64,000 nucleotides of DNA from Streptomyces fuscichromogenes (GCF_014645815.1 NZ_BMML01000010.1:302708-366707); one strand, 5' to 3'. Shown: positions 50,504-59,842, numbered from the stretch's first letter. Program-made: numbers and translations. The notes: generated by a model not told the origin, from the sequence alone.

Positions 50504-53500
50504 CACGACCACCACCACCGAGACCGCGACAACCAGGACACCGGCGTCCGAGCAGTCGGGGCGCCGGCTTCGCCTGCCCGGACGGGGCGGCTCGTCCGGC
50601 GGCAGTCCACTCTTCCGGAACGCCTATGCGCTGATGCTCAACACCGGCATCTCCGCCCTCCTGGGCCTCGGCTTCTGGCTGGCCGCGGCCCGCTACTACT
50701 CCGAGTCGGCGGTCGGCCAGGGCTCCGCCGCCATCGCCGCGATGAAGTTCCTCGCGGGCCTGACCGCGGTGACCCTCACCGGCGCCCTGGCCCGCTTCAT
50801 CCCGGTGGCGGGCCGCCACACCGGGCGCCTCATCTTCCGCACCTACGCGGGCAGTTCGCTGATCGTGGCGGTGGCCGCCGGAGCCTTCCTGCTGACGCTG
50901 AACGTGTGGGGGCCGTCGTACCGCTTCCTGCACGGGCCGCTCAACGGGCTCGGGTTCGTCGTCGCCGTCGTCTCCTGGAACCTGCTCACCCTCCAGGACG
51001 GGGTGCTGACCGGGCTGCGCAACGCTCCCTGGGTGCCGGTGGGCAACACCGTGTTCTCGGCCGTCAAGCTGGGACTGCTGGTCACCCTGTCCGTGGCGAT
51101 CCCGACCGCCGGGGTCTTCGTCTCCTGGGTGGCGGCGATCGCCACCTCGTTCGTACCGCTGGGCTGGCTGGTGTTCCGGCGGCTGGTGCCCCGGCACATC
51201 AAGGCGACCGAGGACCATGCGAAACCGCCCACGCTGCGGGAGATCGGCAAGTTCCTGGCCGGCGACTACACCGGCTCGCTGTTCTCCCTGGCCGTGGTCT
51301 ACCTGATCCCGGTGATCATCGCCTCGCAGGTCAGCTCCGAGGACAACGCGTACTTCTACATCACCACCACCATCGGCGGCACCACCAACCTGCTCGCCAT
51401 CAACATGGGCGCCTCGCTGACCGTCGAGGGCTCGCACGACCCGGCCCGGCTGGCCGGCAACACCCGGGCCGCGCTCCGGCGGATGGCCCGGATCATGATC
51501 CCCATCTGCGCGCTGCTGTTCTTCGGGGCACCCAGGATCCTCGGCGTGTTCGGTCCCGGCTACGCGGACGCGGCGACCCCGCTGCTGCGCTGGTTCGCGG
51601 TCGGCGCACTGCTCCGGGTCGTGATGGAGACGTACTTCGCGGTGCTGCGCGCACAGAGCCGCACCGCAGGGCTCGCCTGGCTGCAGGGCCTGCTGTGTGT
51701 GCTGGTGCTCGGGCTGACCCTGCTGCTGCTCCCCCGGATGGGACTGACCGGAGCGGGCGTGGCCGAGATCTCCAGCCTCGCGGTGATCGTGACGATCGCG
51801 GCACCCCGGCTGTGGCGGACGCTGCGGACGGCCCCGGCCGAGATCCCCGACGGCACGGCACCCGACGGCGACCTCGCCGACCTGGGGACGCGCGAGGTCC
51901 CGCCCGCGTCCGCGCCGCGCAGGCGCGGACCGGCGTGGGCACTGGACACCGACACCCTCGCGCTCGGCATCCATGTGGACTTCGACCATGTGGAGCGGCG
52001 CCCGGACGTCCGGCCCGGACCGGGAACTCCGCCCACGGGTACACCGGTCGTACGGCCGGAGCACCGACCGGACGACCGGCCGACGTGGACGCTGCGACCG
52101 CCGCGGAACCTGGGGCTGCCGGTGGAGGAGCGGGAGCCGCACGCGGAGGCCTCGCTGGGGCCGGCCGAGGTCTCACTGCTGAAGGAGGCGGAGGCGGTGG
52201 TGCCGGCCGAGGCTCCGGAGGAGTCCGTGCCGGTGCGCTCGCTGCGCAAGCGGCTGACGCCCAGCCGCGCGGGGGCCGTCCTCGGCTGTCTGCTGGTCGC
52301 CGCACTGCTGCTCTACTGGCTGCCGGCGGCCCGGCTCGACGACGCCGACCTGGACCGGATGGGCGGCCTCGGGCTGGTCTCGGTGCTGCCGCTGCCGACG
52401 CTGGCCGGGGCGGCGCTGCTGGTGACGGTGTTCGCCGCGCTGCTCCGGCTGCGCCGGGAGCACAAGGCGCTGCTGCTGCTCACGCTGCTGGCCACGGTCG
52501 TGTCGCTGCATGCCCTGCCCGCCGTGATCGAGACGGAACCGCGCTTCCCGACCGCCTGGCAGCACCTCGGTTTCATCGACTACATCGACCGCACCGGCTC
52601 GGCCGTACCGGACCTGGACGCCCGCTGGAGCTGGCCGGGCTTCTTCGCGGCGGCCGCGTTCATCGGCCGGGCGTGCGGGGTCACGGACTTCACCGAGGTC
52701 ATCCGCTGGTGGCCGACCTTCATCCAACTCGCCTATCTGGCGCCGATGTTCCTGCTCGTGCGGTCGATGCGGGCGAGCTGGCGGGCGAAGTGGACCGGCA
52801 TCTGGATCTTCGTGCTGTGCGGCTGGGTCGGCCAGGACTACTTCTCCCCGCAGGGCTTCACGTATCTGCTCTATCTGATGTTCGTGGCGATCCTGCTCGT
52901 CTGGTTCCGTGCCCCGCACGTCATCTGGACGAGGTTCCGGCCGGGTGAGGCGGAGGTCGAACCGACGAACCGCCGGCAGCAGGCCGTGCTGCTGATGGTG
53001 CTGGTCGGCCTGTACGCGGCGACCGTCCCGGCGCACCAGCTCACCCCGTTCGTGATGCTGGGCGTGCTGGCGGCCCTGGTGCTGACCGGCCGGTCCGAAC
53101 TGCGGGGCCTGCCCCTTCTGTTCGGGGTGGTGGCGGCCGTCTGGCTGGGCTTCATGGCCGAGCCGTACTGGTCCGGGCACTTCAACGAGCTGTTCGGCGG
53201 GGTGGGCGGGGTCGGCAGCAATGTCTCCACATCGGTCTCCGGCCGTATCCAGGGCGGGAGTTCGACCCACAAGCTGGTCCTGTACGTCCGGGTCCTGCTG
53301 GCCGGGAGCATGATGACGTTCGCGGTCTGGGGCTGGTGGCGCCGCCGCTTCCACCGGTACCGCGAGCGTTCCCTGCTGGTCCTGACCTTCGTGCCGTTCC
53401 TGGGCTTCGGCATGCAGTCGTACGGCGGCGAAATGGCGCTGCGCGTCTTCATGTTCGCCCTGCCGGGGGCGGCCCTGCTGGCCGGGCTCGCCCTGTTCCC

Positions 53501-54269
53501 GCGCACCGGCGCCATGGCGAGGGAACGGGAGAAGGACCGGGCCGGTCTGGCGCCGGTGGCCGCGCTCGTGGCCGGGTTGCTGCTCATGGGCGGTTTCCTG
53601 GTGGCACGTTGGGGCAACGAGTCCTTCGAGCGGGTCCGGCCCGGCGAGGTCGCCGCCATGGACTACGTGTACGCCCACGACAAGCCGACGGTACGACTGC
53701 TGTGGCTGAGCAACGACACGGTCGACGACGTGACCCCGGCGATTCCGTGGGGCGCGAAGGACATGGAGCGGGTCGACTACGTGCCGACGCTCGCCCCGAC
53801 CGACCCGGTGCTGGTGTCGGGCCTGGTGAAGGCGCTCAAGGACGCCGGCCCGCACTCGTATCTGATGGTCAACAGGGGTCAGGTCACCTACCTCCAGATG
53901 GACGCCGGTTACTCGGCGACCTGGGCGAGCCGGCTGATCCGGAACCTGGACGCCCGGCGGGATCTGACGAAGGTCCTGGTCAACGACGACGCCACCGTGT
54001 ACGCGCTGCGCACCCAGCCCGCGGGTGCGGTGGCGAAGCCCGATCCGGGGCCGATCGGGCCGCGGATCACCTGGACGCCGTGGTCGGTGATCGGCGGTCT
54101 CGCCGCCGTCGCGCTGGTCCTGCTGCTGACCGCCCGCGAGGTGGTGCGGGTCGCGGCCCGCCCCGGGGTGCGTCAACTGCGGCTTCTGCAAGGCAGTTTC
54201 TGGTTCTCGCTGCCGCTGCTCGCGGTGTTGCTGGCCTCGTTGGCGCAGCGGTTCCTGACGCTCAAGTGA
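50496..54269 (+). CDS. Fusion of a Wzx-like flippase and a GT-C-like membrane domain
   Basis: 1257 residues from GTG 50496, overlapping the deacetylase by 8 bp. Residues about 35-440 are a polytopic MOP-superfamily (Wzx/MurJ-like) flippase: NAYALMLNTGISALLGLGFWLAAARYYSESAVGQGSA, KFLAGDYTGSLFSLAVVYLIPVIIASQVSSEDNAYFY, and ILGVFGPGYADAATPLLRWFAVG. A charged Pro-rich linker follows (about 440-585). Residues 586-1257 are a second polytopic part (LGCLLVAALLLYWLPAARL, WSWPGFFAAAAF, GQDYFSPQGFTYLLYLMF, LYAATVPAHQLTPFVMLG) with a soluble C-terminal segment, resembling GT-C-type membrane glycosyltransferases or polymerases. One protein could flip and extend or polymerise a lipid-linked glycan. Confidence 0.85.
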   Translation: MSDTTTTTETATTRTPASEQSGRRLRLPGRGGSSGGSPLFRNAYALMLNTGISALLGLGFWLAAARYYSESAVGQGSAAIAAMKFLAGLTAVTLTGALARFIPVAGRHTGRLIFRTYAGSSLIVAVAAGAFLLTLNVWGPSYRFLHGPLNGLGFVVAVVSWNLLTLQDGVLTGLRNAPWVPVGNTVFSAVKLGLLVTLSVAIPTAGVFVSWVAAIATSFVPLGWLVFRRLVPRHIKATEDHAKPPTLREIGKFLAGDYTGSLFSLAVVYLIPVIIASQVSSEDNAYFYITTTIGGTTNLLAINMGASLTVEGSHDPARLAGNTRAALRRMARIMIPICALLFFGAPRILGVFGPGYADAATPLLRWFAVGALLRVVMETYFAVLRAQSRTAGLAWLQGLLCVLVLGLTLLLLPRMGLTGAGVAEISSLAVIVTIAAPRLWRTLRTAPAEIPDGTAPDGDLADLGTREVPPASAPRRRGPAWALDTDTLALGIHVDFDHVERRPDVRPGPGTPPTGTPVVRPEHRPDDRPTWTLRPPRNLGLPVEEREPHAEASLGPAEVSLLKEAEAVVPAEAPEESVPVRSLRKRLTPSRAGAVLGCLLVAALLLYWLPAARLDDADLDRMGGLGLVSVLPLPTLAGAALLVTVFAALLRLRREHKALLLLTLLATVVSLHALPAVIETEPRFPTAWQHLGFIDYIDRTGSAVPDLDARWSWPGFFAAAAFIGRACGVTDFTEVIRWWPTFIQLAYLAPMFLLVRSMRASWRAKWTGIWIFVLCGWVGQDYFSPQGFTYLLYLMFVAILLVWFRAPHVIWTRFRPGEAEVEPTNRRQQAVLLMVLVGLYAATVPAHQLTPFVMLGVLAALVLTGRSELRGLPLLFGVVAAVWLGFMAEPYWSGHFNELFGGVGGVGSNVSTSVSGRIQGGSSTHKLVLYVRVLLAGSMMTFAVWGWWRRRFHRYRERSLLVLTFVPFLGFGMQSYGGEMALRVFMFALPGAALLAGLALFPRTGAMAREREKDRAGLAPVAALVAGLLLMGGFLVARWGNESFERVRPGEVAAMDYVYAHDKPTVRLLWLSNDTVDDVTPAIPWGAKDMERVDYVPTLAPTDPVLVSGLVKALKDAGPHSYLMVNRGQVTYLQMDAGYSATWASRLIRNLDARRDLTKVLVNDDATVYALRTQPAGAVAKPDPGPIGPRITWTPWSVIGGLAAVALVLLLTAREVVRVAARPGVRQLRLLQGSFWFSLPLLAVLLASLAQRFLTLK

Positions 54270-54284
54270 GAGGTCCGAACGGCA

Positions 54285-54313
54285 CACCCGGTGATATCCG
54301 ATATCACCGGGTG
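54285..54313. terminator. Bidirectional terminator between the fusion gene and the glycoside hydrolase
   Basis: Perfect 13-bp stem CACCCGGTGATAT / ATATCACCGGGTG with a 3-nt loop, 16 bp past the fusion gene stop. It covers the last four codons of the convergent glycoside hydrolase, including its TGA. It serves both transcripts. Confidence 0.85.
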
Positions 54314-55728
54314 AGCCACTTGACCTCGTAGGCCTTCATGTCGAACCGCTTCCCGTCCACCTGGGCACTGATCGTCCGGTCCAGGGTGTTGACCACCAGG
54401 ACGGTCCTGTCGCTGGCGAGGACACGGACGGCGGGCGCGTCGTCCGCGGCGACGGAGACCGTCTCGTACCGGGTCCCCGGCGGGAACGCCCTGCCGAACC
54501 TCGACACCAGGTCGTACATGGGCAGTGCCTGCCCGCCGTCCGCGCTGTCGGTCGTCGTCCACAGGCAGCCGGCACAGGCGCCGCCCTTCTCGTCCTCGGG
54601 GTTCCAGTAGAAACCGGAGTCGGCGCCGCCCTCGACCAGGGCGATCATGCCGGTGGCCTGGACGGCGACCCGGTGGTCCTCGGTCCAGCCGTCGCGTTCG
54701 TCGCGGCCGTCGGCGGGCTCGACGTAGTACTCGGCCCACCACAGCGGCAGGTCGTGCGTCTGCTTGCGCACCCACTCGCTCACGGCCGTCAGCTTCCGGG
54801 TGGCCGCGAACTCGTCCGGGAGCAGGTCGTCGTCGTTGGTGTAGCTGGACCCGTCGACGACCACGAAGTCGGCGCCGGCCTTGTGGGTGTTCCAGTAGTC
54901 GAAGGCGTCGACGACCCGCTGGTCCATGACGCCCCAGTCACCCTTGAGGGTGGTGGAGGCGTTCTCGGTCTGGCGTGGGTCGAAGCTGTCCATGACGAGG
55001 TAGGGCCCGCCGACCATGATGTCCTTGTCGACGGCCTTCAACGCCTTGTAGACGAGGTTGTAGAGCTCGGTGTAGCCCTCGTAGTCCCAGCGGGCCTCGG
55101 CGTTGTTCCAGAAGCCCTTGAACTCGTTCCAGACGATGAAGTGCCGTACGTCCGGGTAGCGCCTGGCGACGGTCGCGGCGAGGTCGGCGTAGTCCTGGTA
55201 GTGGTCGGGGGTGGGCGCGGTCTCCAGGGCGGCCTGGCTCCAGTCGGTGTTGTCCGCCCCGGCCCTGCCGCCCTTCATCCAGTCCGGGGAGCAGCACAGG
55301 GTGATCACCGGGGTGCCGCCCGACCTGCGCATGAAGTCGACGCGCCGGTCCAGCGCGCCGAAGTCGTAACGCCCCTTCACCGGCTCCGGGTTGTCGGCGC
55401 CCCAGCCCATGACGGCCTGGTCCTGCGGCATCCCGGCGTCCTCGGCCAGCAGGTTCTCGACCCGCTCGGTGGCGCCCGCACTGCCCTCGTCGGCGCTGTA
55501 CTGGGTGTGGGTGAAGCCCCAGCCCACGTACGGCTCGGTGGTGTCCGGCGGGGTGGCGGGGGTGCCGTGCACCTTGTCGCCGTCGCGGGTGGTGCCCGCG
55601 GTGCCGGCACCGCCGCCGGGCAGTGTGCTGACCAGTGTCACGATCAGGGCGAGAGCGGCCACGCCCACCCCGAGCAGGGCGGTGAGCCGCCACCGCCGAG
55701 CCCCCGAATTCCACCCATGACGTGCCAT
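54304..55728 (-). CDS. Membrane-anchored GH39-like glycoside hydrolase
   Basis: 474 residues from ATG 55728. A signal anchor (about 12-34) is followed by a Gly/Thr-rich stalk and a TIM-barrel glycosidase: YVGWGFTHTQYSADEG, HFIVWNEFKGFWNN (acid/base Glu after Asn), YTELYNLVYKALKAVDKDIMVGGPY, and LPLWWAEYYVEP (likely nucleophile Glu), plus a C-terminal beta domain. It resembles GH39-type xylosidases/iduronidases. Facing the polysaccharide operon, it may trim or release that polymer outside the cell. Its stop codon lies in the shared terminator. Confidence 0.82.
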   Translation of the reverse strand: MARHGWNSGARRWRLTALLGVGVAALALIVTLVSTLPGGGAGTAGTTRDGDKVHGTPATPPDTTEPYVGWGFTHTQYSADEGSAGATERVENLLAEDAGMPQDQAVMGWGADNPEPVKGRYDFGALDRRVDFMRRSGGTPVITLCCSPDWMKGGRAGADNTDWSQAALETAPTPDHYQDYADLAATVARRYPDVRHFIVWNEFKGFWNNAEARWDYEGYTELYNLVYKALKAVDKDIMVGGPYLVMDSFDPRQTENASTTLKGDWGVMDQRVVDAFDYWNTHKAGADFVVVDGSSYTNDDDLLPDEFAATRKLTAVSEWVRKQTHDLPLWWAEYYVEPADGRDERDGWTEDHRVAVQATGMIALVEGGADSGFYWNPEDEKGGACAGCLWTTTDSADGGQALPMYDLVSRFGRAFPPGTRYETVSVAADDAPAVRVLASDRTVLVVNTLDRTISAQVDGKRFDMKAYEVKWLTR

Positions 55729-55904
55729 CAGGGACAACAGTAACGGCGGAAATCGCCCCCCGGGGCAGGTACCGGGGATCGGTGGCTGTGCGACAGGACC
55801 GGGGGGCACTCCGGAATACTCCGGAAGCTCGGCGCACATCCGACACTCGCCGCCCACTTCGGAAAACGGGTGCGCCACGGGCCCCGGTGACAGATCATGG
55901 CGAC

Positions 55905-56999
55905 ATGTCTGCCAAGCCGCACGAGTCGCTGCCGATCCGGCTCAACGTCGACGACTCCGACTCCCCGTCCGACGTCGTCGACGCGCTGTTCCTCGGCCGC
56001 TTCGCGACGGGCGAGCAGCCGTACTCGCACGCGGCGAACATCGACCGGGTGCGCTCCGGGGCGACCCTGCTGCCGAAGGAGGCGCGGGTGCTGCGGGTGG
56101 CGCGCGACGACGACCGCAGCGCGACCCTCGCGGAGGGCGACGGCTGGACGCTGCTGGTGTCCCGCTGGAACCGGGGCGCCGACGTCACCGTCACCGCGAC
56201 CACGGCCGAACTGGCCGCCCAGGTGCTGAACGAGGCGACGGACGGCGCGGCGGACGAGCCGGAACCGCAGCCGGAGAACGTGACCATGGGCTTCTGGTAC
56301 GTGTCCCCGCGCCGCGGTCCGCACCGCACCACCCGGCAGATCTCCGCGGGCACCTGGGACGAGGTCCGCGCCAACTACACGGCGCCGGTCGCGGACGCGA
56401 TGGACCGTCTGATGAAGACGACACCGGAGGACATCGCGGGCCGTCTCCTGCTGCTGCACGGCCCGCCGGGCACCGGCAAGACCTCCGCCCTGCGCACCCT
56501 CGCCCGTTCCTGGCGGGACTGGTGCCAGGTGGACTGCGTCCTCGACCCGGAGCGGCTCTTCTCCGACGTCGGCTACCTGATGGACATCGCGATCGGCGAG
56601 GAGGACGGTGCCGGCAAGGGCCGCTGGCGGCTGCTGCTCCTCGAGGACTGCGACGAACTGATCCGCGGCGAGGCCAAGCACACGGCGGGCCAGGCGCTGT
56701 CCCGGCTGCTGAACCTCACCGACGGCCTGCTCGGCCAGGGCCGCAACGTCCTGGTCGGCGTCACCACCAACGAGGACCTGGAGCGGCTGCACCCCGCCGT
56801 GGTCCGCCCCGGCCGCTGTCTGGCCCGGATCGAGGTGGGCCCGCTGACCCAGCGCGAGGCGGTGGGCTGGCTCGGCACGGAAGAGGGAGTGGGCCGGGAC
56901 GGGGCGACCCTGGCGGAGCTGTACGCACTGCGCCGGGGCACGGCGCCGACCTCGGTACCGGGGGCGCGGGAGGGCGCGGACGCGGGCCTGTACCTCTAG
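55905..56999 (+). CDS. AAA-family ATPase with DUF5925 N-terminal domain
   Basis: 364 residues from ATG 55905. Residues 1-130 form a DUF5925-like domain (LNVDDSDSPSDVVDALFLGRFATGEQPYSHAANIDRVRSGATLLP). The AAA core has Walker A GPPGTGKT (186-193), Walker B LLLLEDCDE (about 243-250), sensor-1-type VGVTTNED and an arginine region RPGRCLARIEV. It is a classical AAA remodelling ATPase; the partner is unknown. It is divergent from the glycoside hydrolase with a 176-bp shared promoter region. Confidence 0.88.
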   Translation: MSAKPHESLPIRLNVDDSDSPSDVVDALFLGRFATGEQPYSHAANIDRVRSGATLLPKEARVLRVARDDDRSATLAEGDGWTLLVSRWNRGADVTVTATTAELAAQVLNEATDGAADEPEPQPENVTMGFWYVSPRRGPHRTTRQISAGTWDEVRANYTAPVADAMDRLMKTTPEDIAGRLLLLHGPPGTGKTSALRTLARSWRDWCQVDCVLDPERLFSDVGYLMDIAIGEEDGAGKGRWRLLLLEDCDELIRGEAKHTAGQALSRLLNLTDGLLGQGRNVLVGVTTNEDLERLHPAVVRPGRCLARIEVGPLTQREAVGWLGTEEGVGRDGATLAELYALRRGTAPTSVPGAREGADAGLYL

Positions 57000-57018
57000 C
57001 CGGTGCTTTGATGGAGGT

Positions 57019-57789
57019 ATGCCCCTCTTCGTCGGAACGTCGGGCTGGCAGTACCGGGACTGGCGGGGTGTCCTGTACCCGGCCGACGTGCCCGTGCGCC
57101 GGTGGCTGGAGGCGTACGCGGAGCACTTCACCACGGTCGAACTGAACAACGCGTTCTACCGCCTCCCGACCCGCGAGAACTTCGCGTCCTGGCGGGACCG
57201 GGTCCCCTCCGACTTCGTGATCGCGGTCAAGGCAAGCCGCTATCTCACCCACATCAGACGCCTGAGAGATCCCGCGGAGCCGGTCGACCGCCTGCTGAGC
57301 CACGCGGCGGGCCTCGGTGACCGGCTGGGCCCGGTCCTCCTCCAGCTCCCGCCGACGCTGAAGGCCGACCCGGGTCTGCTGGACGCCTGCCTGTCCCGTT
57401 TCCCCCACGGCACTCGCGTCGCGGTCGAACCCCGGCACGACTCCTGGTGGACACCGCAGACCCGCGAGGTCCTCGAAGGCCGGGGCGCGGCGCTGTGCTG
57501 GGCCGACGTGCAGGCCCACCCCGTGACCCCGCTCTGGCGCACCGCCGACTGGGCCTACCTCCGCTTCCACGAGGGCCGGGCCGCGCCCTGGCCCCGCTAC
57601 GGCCGCCGTTCCCTGGAGACGTGGGTCGACCGCATCGCCACGGTGTACCCCGAGAAGGCCGACATCTACACGTACTTCAACAACGACCCGGGCGGGGCGG
57701 CGGTACGGGACGCGGTGGCGTTCGGGAGGGCGGCGGAACGGGCGGGGCTGACGGTGACCAGGACGCCGGAGCTGAGCACGAGCGGCTGA
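57019..57789 (+). CDS. DUF72 protein
   Basis: 256 residues. FVGTSGWQYRDWRGVLYP at the N-terminus, TVELNNAFYRLPTRENFASWRDRVPSDFVIAVKASRYLTHIRRL, and the C-terminal DIYTYFNNDPGGAAVRDA are diagnostic of DUF72, a TIM-barrel family of unknown function. GGAGGT precedes the ATG. It is convergent with the GntR gene across a large palindromic element. Confidence 0.92.
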   Translation: MPLFVGTSGWQYRDWRGVLYPADVPVRRWLEAYAEHFTTVELNNAFYRLPTRENFASWRDRVPSDFVIAVKASRYLTHIRRLRDPAEPVDRLLSHAAGLGDRLGPVLLQLPPTLKADPGLLDACLSRFPHGTRVAVEPRHDSWWTPQTREVLEGRGAALCWADVQAHPVTPLWRTADWAYLRFHEGRAAPWPRYGRRSLETWVDRIATVYPEKADIYTYFNNDPGGAAVRDAVAFGRAAERAGLTVTRTPELSTSG

Positions 57790-57818
57790 CGCCACGCTTG
57801 CGGTGTCGGGCCGAGCCG

Positions 57819-57976
57819 GGTTCGGCACCGCCGGGCACCGCCGTCGTGGCTGGACACCGTCGTGGCGGAAAGGGGGGCTTGGCGGAGCAGGGACGTCCAG
57901 CCCAGCCCCCGCCGGCGTATTTCCGTCCGCCGCGACGGCGATCAGCCACGACGGCGCATTCCGGCGGTGCCGAGCC
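57819..57976. repeat. Large imperfect palindrome (158 bp) between convergent genes
   Basis: The two halves are inverted copies: GGTTCGGCACCGCCGG (57819-57834) with CCGGCGGTGCCGAGCC (57961-57976); CGCCGTCGTGGCTG (57839-57852) with CAGCCACGACGGCG (57943-57956, perfect); CCGTCGTGGCGGA (57857-57869) with TCCGCCGCGACGG (57926-57938, one mismatch); and a GGGGGG / CCCCC core. It ends 5 bp before the GntR stop and starts 30 bp after the DUF72 stop. It could be a double terminator or a MITE-like element; no flanking target duplication is evident. Confidence 0.8.
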
Positions 57977-57980
57977 GTCC

Positions 57981-58352
57981 TCAGCGTTCCCCGTACGCCG
58001 CCCGCACCGCGTCCCGCACCGCGGACAGCGCCGCCTCCTCGGCCAGCCCGAGTCGCCGGACCCGCTCGGCGTAGGCCTGTGCGGCCAGTGCCGCCTCGCG
58101 GTCCGCGGCCGAGCCCGCCGCGGCGACGAACGTGCCGTTGCGGCCCCGGGTCTCGATCACCCCGTCCGTCTCCAGCGCCCGGTACGCCTTGGCCACCGTG
58201 TTCACCGCCAGGCCCAGCGACTCGGCCAGCCCCCGCACCGTCGGCAGCCGGTAACCCACCGGCAGCACCCCGCCCCGCGTCTGCTCGGAAATCTGCGCCC
58301 GCACCTGCTCGTACGGCGGCGCGCTGTCATCGATGTGGATCTTCAAGGTCAC
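57981..58352 (-). CDS. YtrA-subfamily GntR regulator
   Basis: 123 residues from GTG 58352. A winged HTH (PPYEQVRAQISEQTRGGVLPVGYRLPTVRGLAESLGLAVNTVAKAYRALETDGVIETRGRNGTFVAA) makes up most of the protein, with a short C-terminal dimerisation helix and no large ligand domain, typical of YtrA-type GntRs. GGGAG lies upstream at long spacing. It is divergent from the GNAT gene and no transporter of the usual YtrA kind is adjacent. Confidence 0.88.
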   Translation of the reverse strand: MTLKIHIDDSAPPYEQVRAQISEQTRGGVLPVGYRLPTVRGLAESLGLAVNTVAKAYRALETDGVIETRGRNGTFVAAAGSAADREAALAAQAYAERVRRLGLAEEAALSAVRDAVRAAYGER

Positions 58353-58421
58353 GGCCCGATTCTCCCGCACCCGCCGGAAAATGAGAGGCATCCCGTACCC
58401 GTCCCGCATAGCGTGCGCCGC

Positions 58422-59351
58422 ATGACAGTGATCGTGCGTGACCTGCGCCCCGACGCCCGGTCCGACGCCGAGGGCTTCGCCCGGGTCCGGCGGCTCGCCC
58501 TCCCCTTCATGCTGTGCACCCCGGAGTCCCTGGTCCACGACCTCACACACACCCACCCCGCCGCCCGCTTCCGCCAGTTGATCGCGGAGGAGGACGGCGA
58601 GGTCATCGGCACCGCCCAGGTCGGCCTCGCCCACGAGAGCACGGAGGCGGGCCAGGGCTTCGCCAACGTGTACGTGCATCCGCAACGCACCAGCCGGGGC
58701 GCCGGCACCCTCCTCGCCCGTGCGGCGGAGGCACACCTGGCGGCGGTGGGCGCGAGCACCTCGTACGCCTGGGTCCTGGACGCCCCGTCCCACCGCGCCT
58801 TCGCCGAGCGGCACGGCTACACCGCGAGCCGCTCCGCCCACTTCCTCCGTCTCGACCTCGCGCACGGGACGCTCCCTCCGCAGCCGGCTCCCCCGCCCGG
58901 CGTGGAACTGCGCACCGCCGCCGACTTCGCCGACGACCCGCGCCCGCTCTTCGCCCTGGACGCGGAGACGACGGCGGACGAACCGAGCGACATCGACACG
59001 GAGTTCGCCGACTACGAGGTCTGGCTGGACGGGACCTGGCGTCACCCGCTGTTCAGCCGGGAGCTGACCTCGGTCGTCCTGGTGGACGGCCGCCCCGCCG
59101 CCTTCAGCGCGGCCCGCACCGACGGCGGTGCCCGGTACGGCACCGTCATGACCGGCACGGCCCGTGCCTTCCGCGGCCGGGGCCTGGCCAAGCTCGCCAA
59201 GAACGCCTCCCTGCACCGCGCCCGCGCCGCCGGCTGCACGGAGGCGTTCACGGGCAACGACAGCGGCAACGGACCGATGCTGGCGATCAACAAGTGGTTC
59301 GGGTACGACATCTGCGCGACGGAGGTCAGGTATGTCCGCGAACTCGGCTGA
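58422..59351 (+). CDS. Tandem GNAT acetyltransferase
   Basis: 309 residues with two GNAT-like halves. The first has an acetyl-CoA loop FANVYVHPQRTSRGAGTLLARAAEAH and HRAFAERHGYTASR; the second has VMTGTARAFRGRGLAKLAKNASLHRARAAGCTEAFTGNDSGNGPMLAINKWFGY (Q/RxxGxG-like RGRGLA). Each half has the V-shaped CoA-binding pattern. The substrate is unknown. The start at ATG 58422 is close to the GntR promoter. It overlaps the next gene by 20 bp. Confidence 0.88.
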   Translation: MTVIVRDLRPDARSDAEGFARVRRLALPFMLCTPESLVHDLTHTHPAARFRQLIAEEDGEVIGTAQVGLAHESTEAGQGFANVYVHPQRTSRGAGTLLARAAEAHLAAVGASTSYAWVLDAPSHRAFAERHGYTASRSAHFLRLDLAHGTLPPQPAPPPGVELRTAADFADDPRPLFALDAETTADEPSDIDTEFADYEVWLDGTWRHPLFSRELTSVVLVDGRPAAFSAARTDGGARYGTVMTGTARAFRGRGLAKLAKNASLHRARAAGCTEAFTGNDSGNGPMLAINKWFGYDICATEVRYVRELG

Positions 59352-59832
59352 ACCGGCAGGCACGGTGGAGGTGGTGCTGGTCAAGGCGGGCCGCACGAAG
59401 ATCCGTTACCCCGCCGAGCTGCTGCACGACGACGGCAACCGGATCGCCGTGCGCGCTCCCTGGGCCGGCGACGCGGCCCGGGAGTTCGGCTTCGTCCGTT
59501 TCGAACAGGGTGATGTCTTCACCGAGTTCTACTGGCGCGACCGCTGGTACGCCGTCAAGGAGGTGCGCGCCGCCGACGGCACACTGAAGGGCTGGTACTG
59601 CGACGTCACCCGGCCGGCGACGCTCGATGGCGGTCGACTGGTCGTCGAGGACCTCGACCTGGACCTGTGGCGGTCCGCCGACGGCACGGACGTACGTCGG
59701 CTGGACGAGGACGAGTTCGCCGAGAGCGGGCTGGCGGAGCGGGACCCGGAGGCCGCGGCGGCGGCCGTGACCGCGCTCGACACGCTGGAGGCGCTGGCCC
59801 ACGGGCCGGATTTCGCCGCCCTGCTGTCCTGA
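59332..59832 (+). CDS. DUF402 protein
   Basis: 166 residues from ATG 59332, with GGAGG 6 nt upstream inside the GNAT gene, so it is translationally coupled. It has KIRYPAELLHDDGNRIAVRAPWAG, FTEFYWRDRWYAVKEVRAADGTLKGWYCDVTRPATLDGGRLVVEDLDLDLWRSADG and RRLDEDEF, matching DUF402, a barrel fold found in FomD-like nucleotide phosphatases. The substrate is not known here. Confidence 0.85.
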   Translation: MSANSAEPAGTVEVVLVKAGRTKIRYPAELLHDDGNRIAVRAPWAGDAAREFGFVRFEQGDVFTEFYWRDRWYAVKEVRAADGTLKGWYCDVTRPATLDGGRLVVEDLDLDLWRSADGTDVRRLDEDEFAESGLAERDPEAAAAAVTALDTLEALAHGPDFAALLS

Positions 59833-59842
59833 GGCGCCCTGC

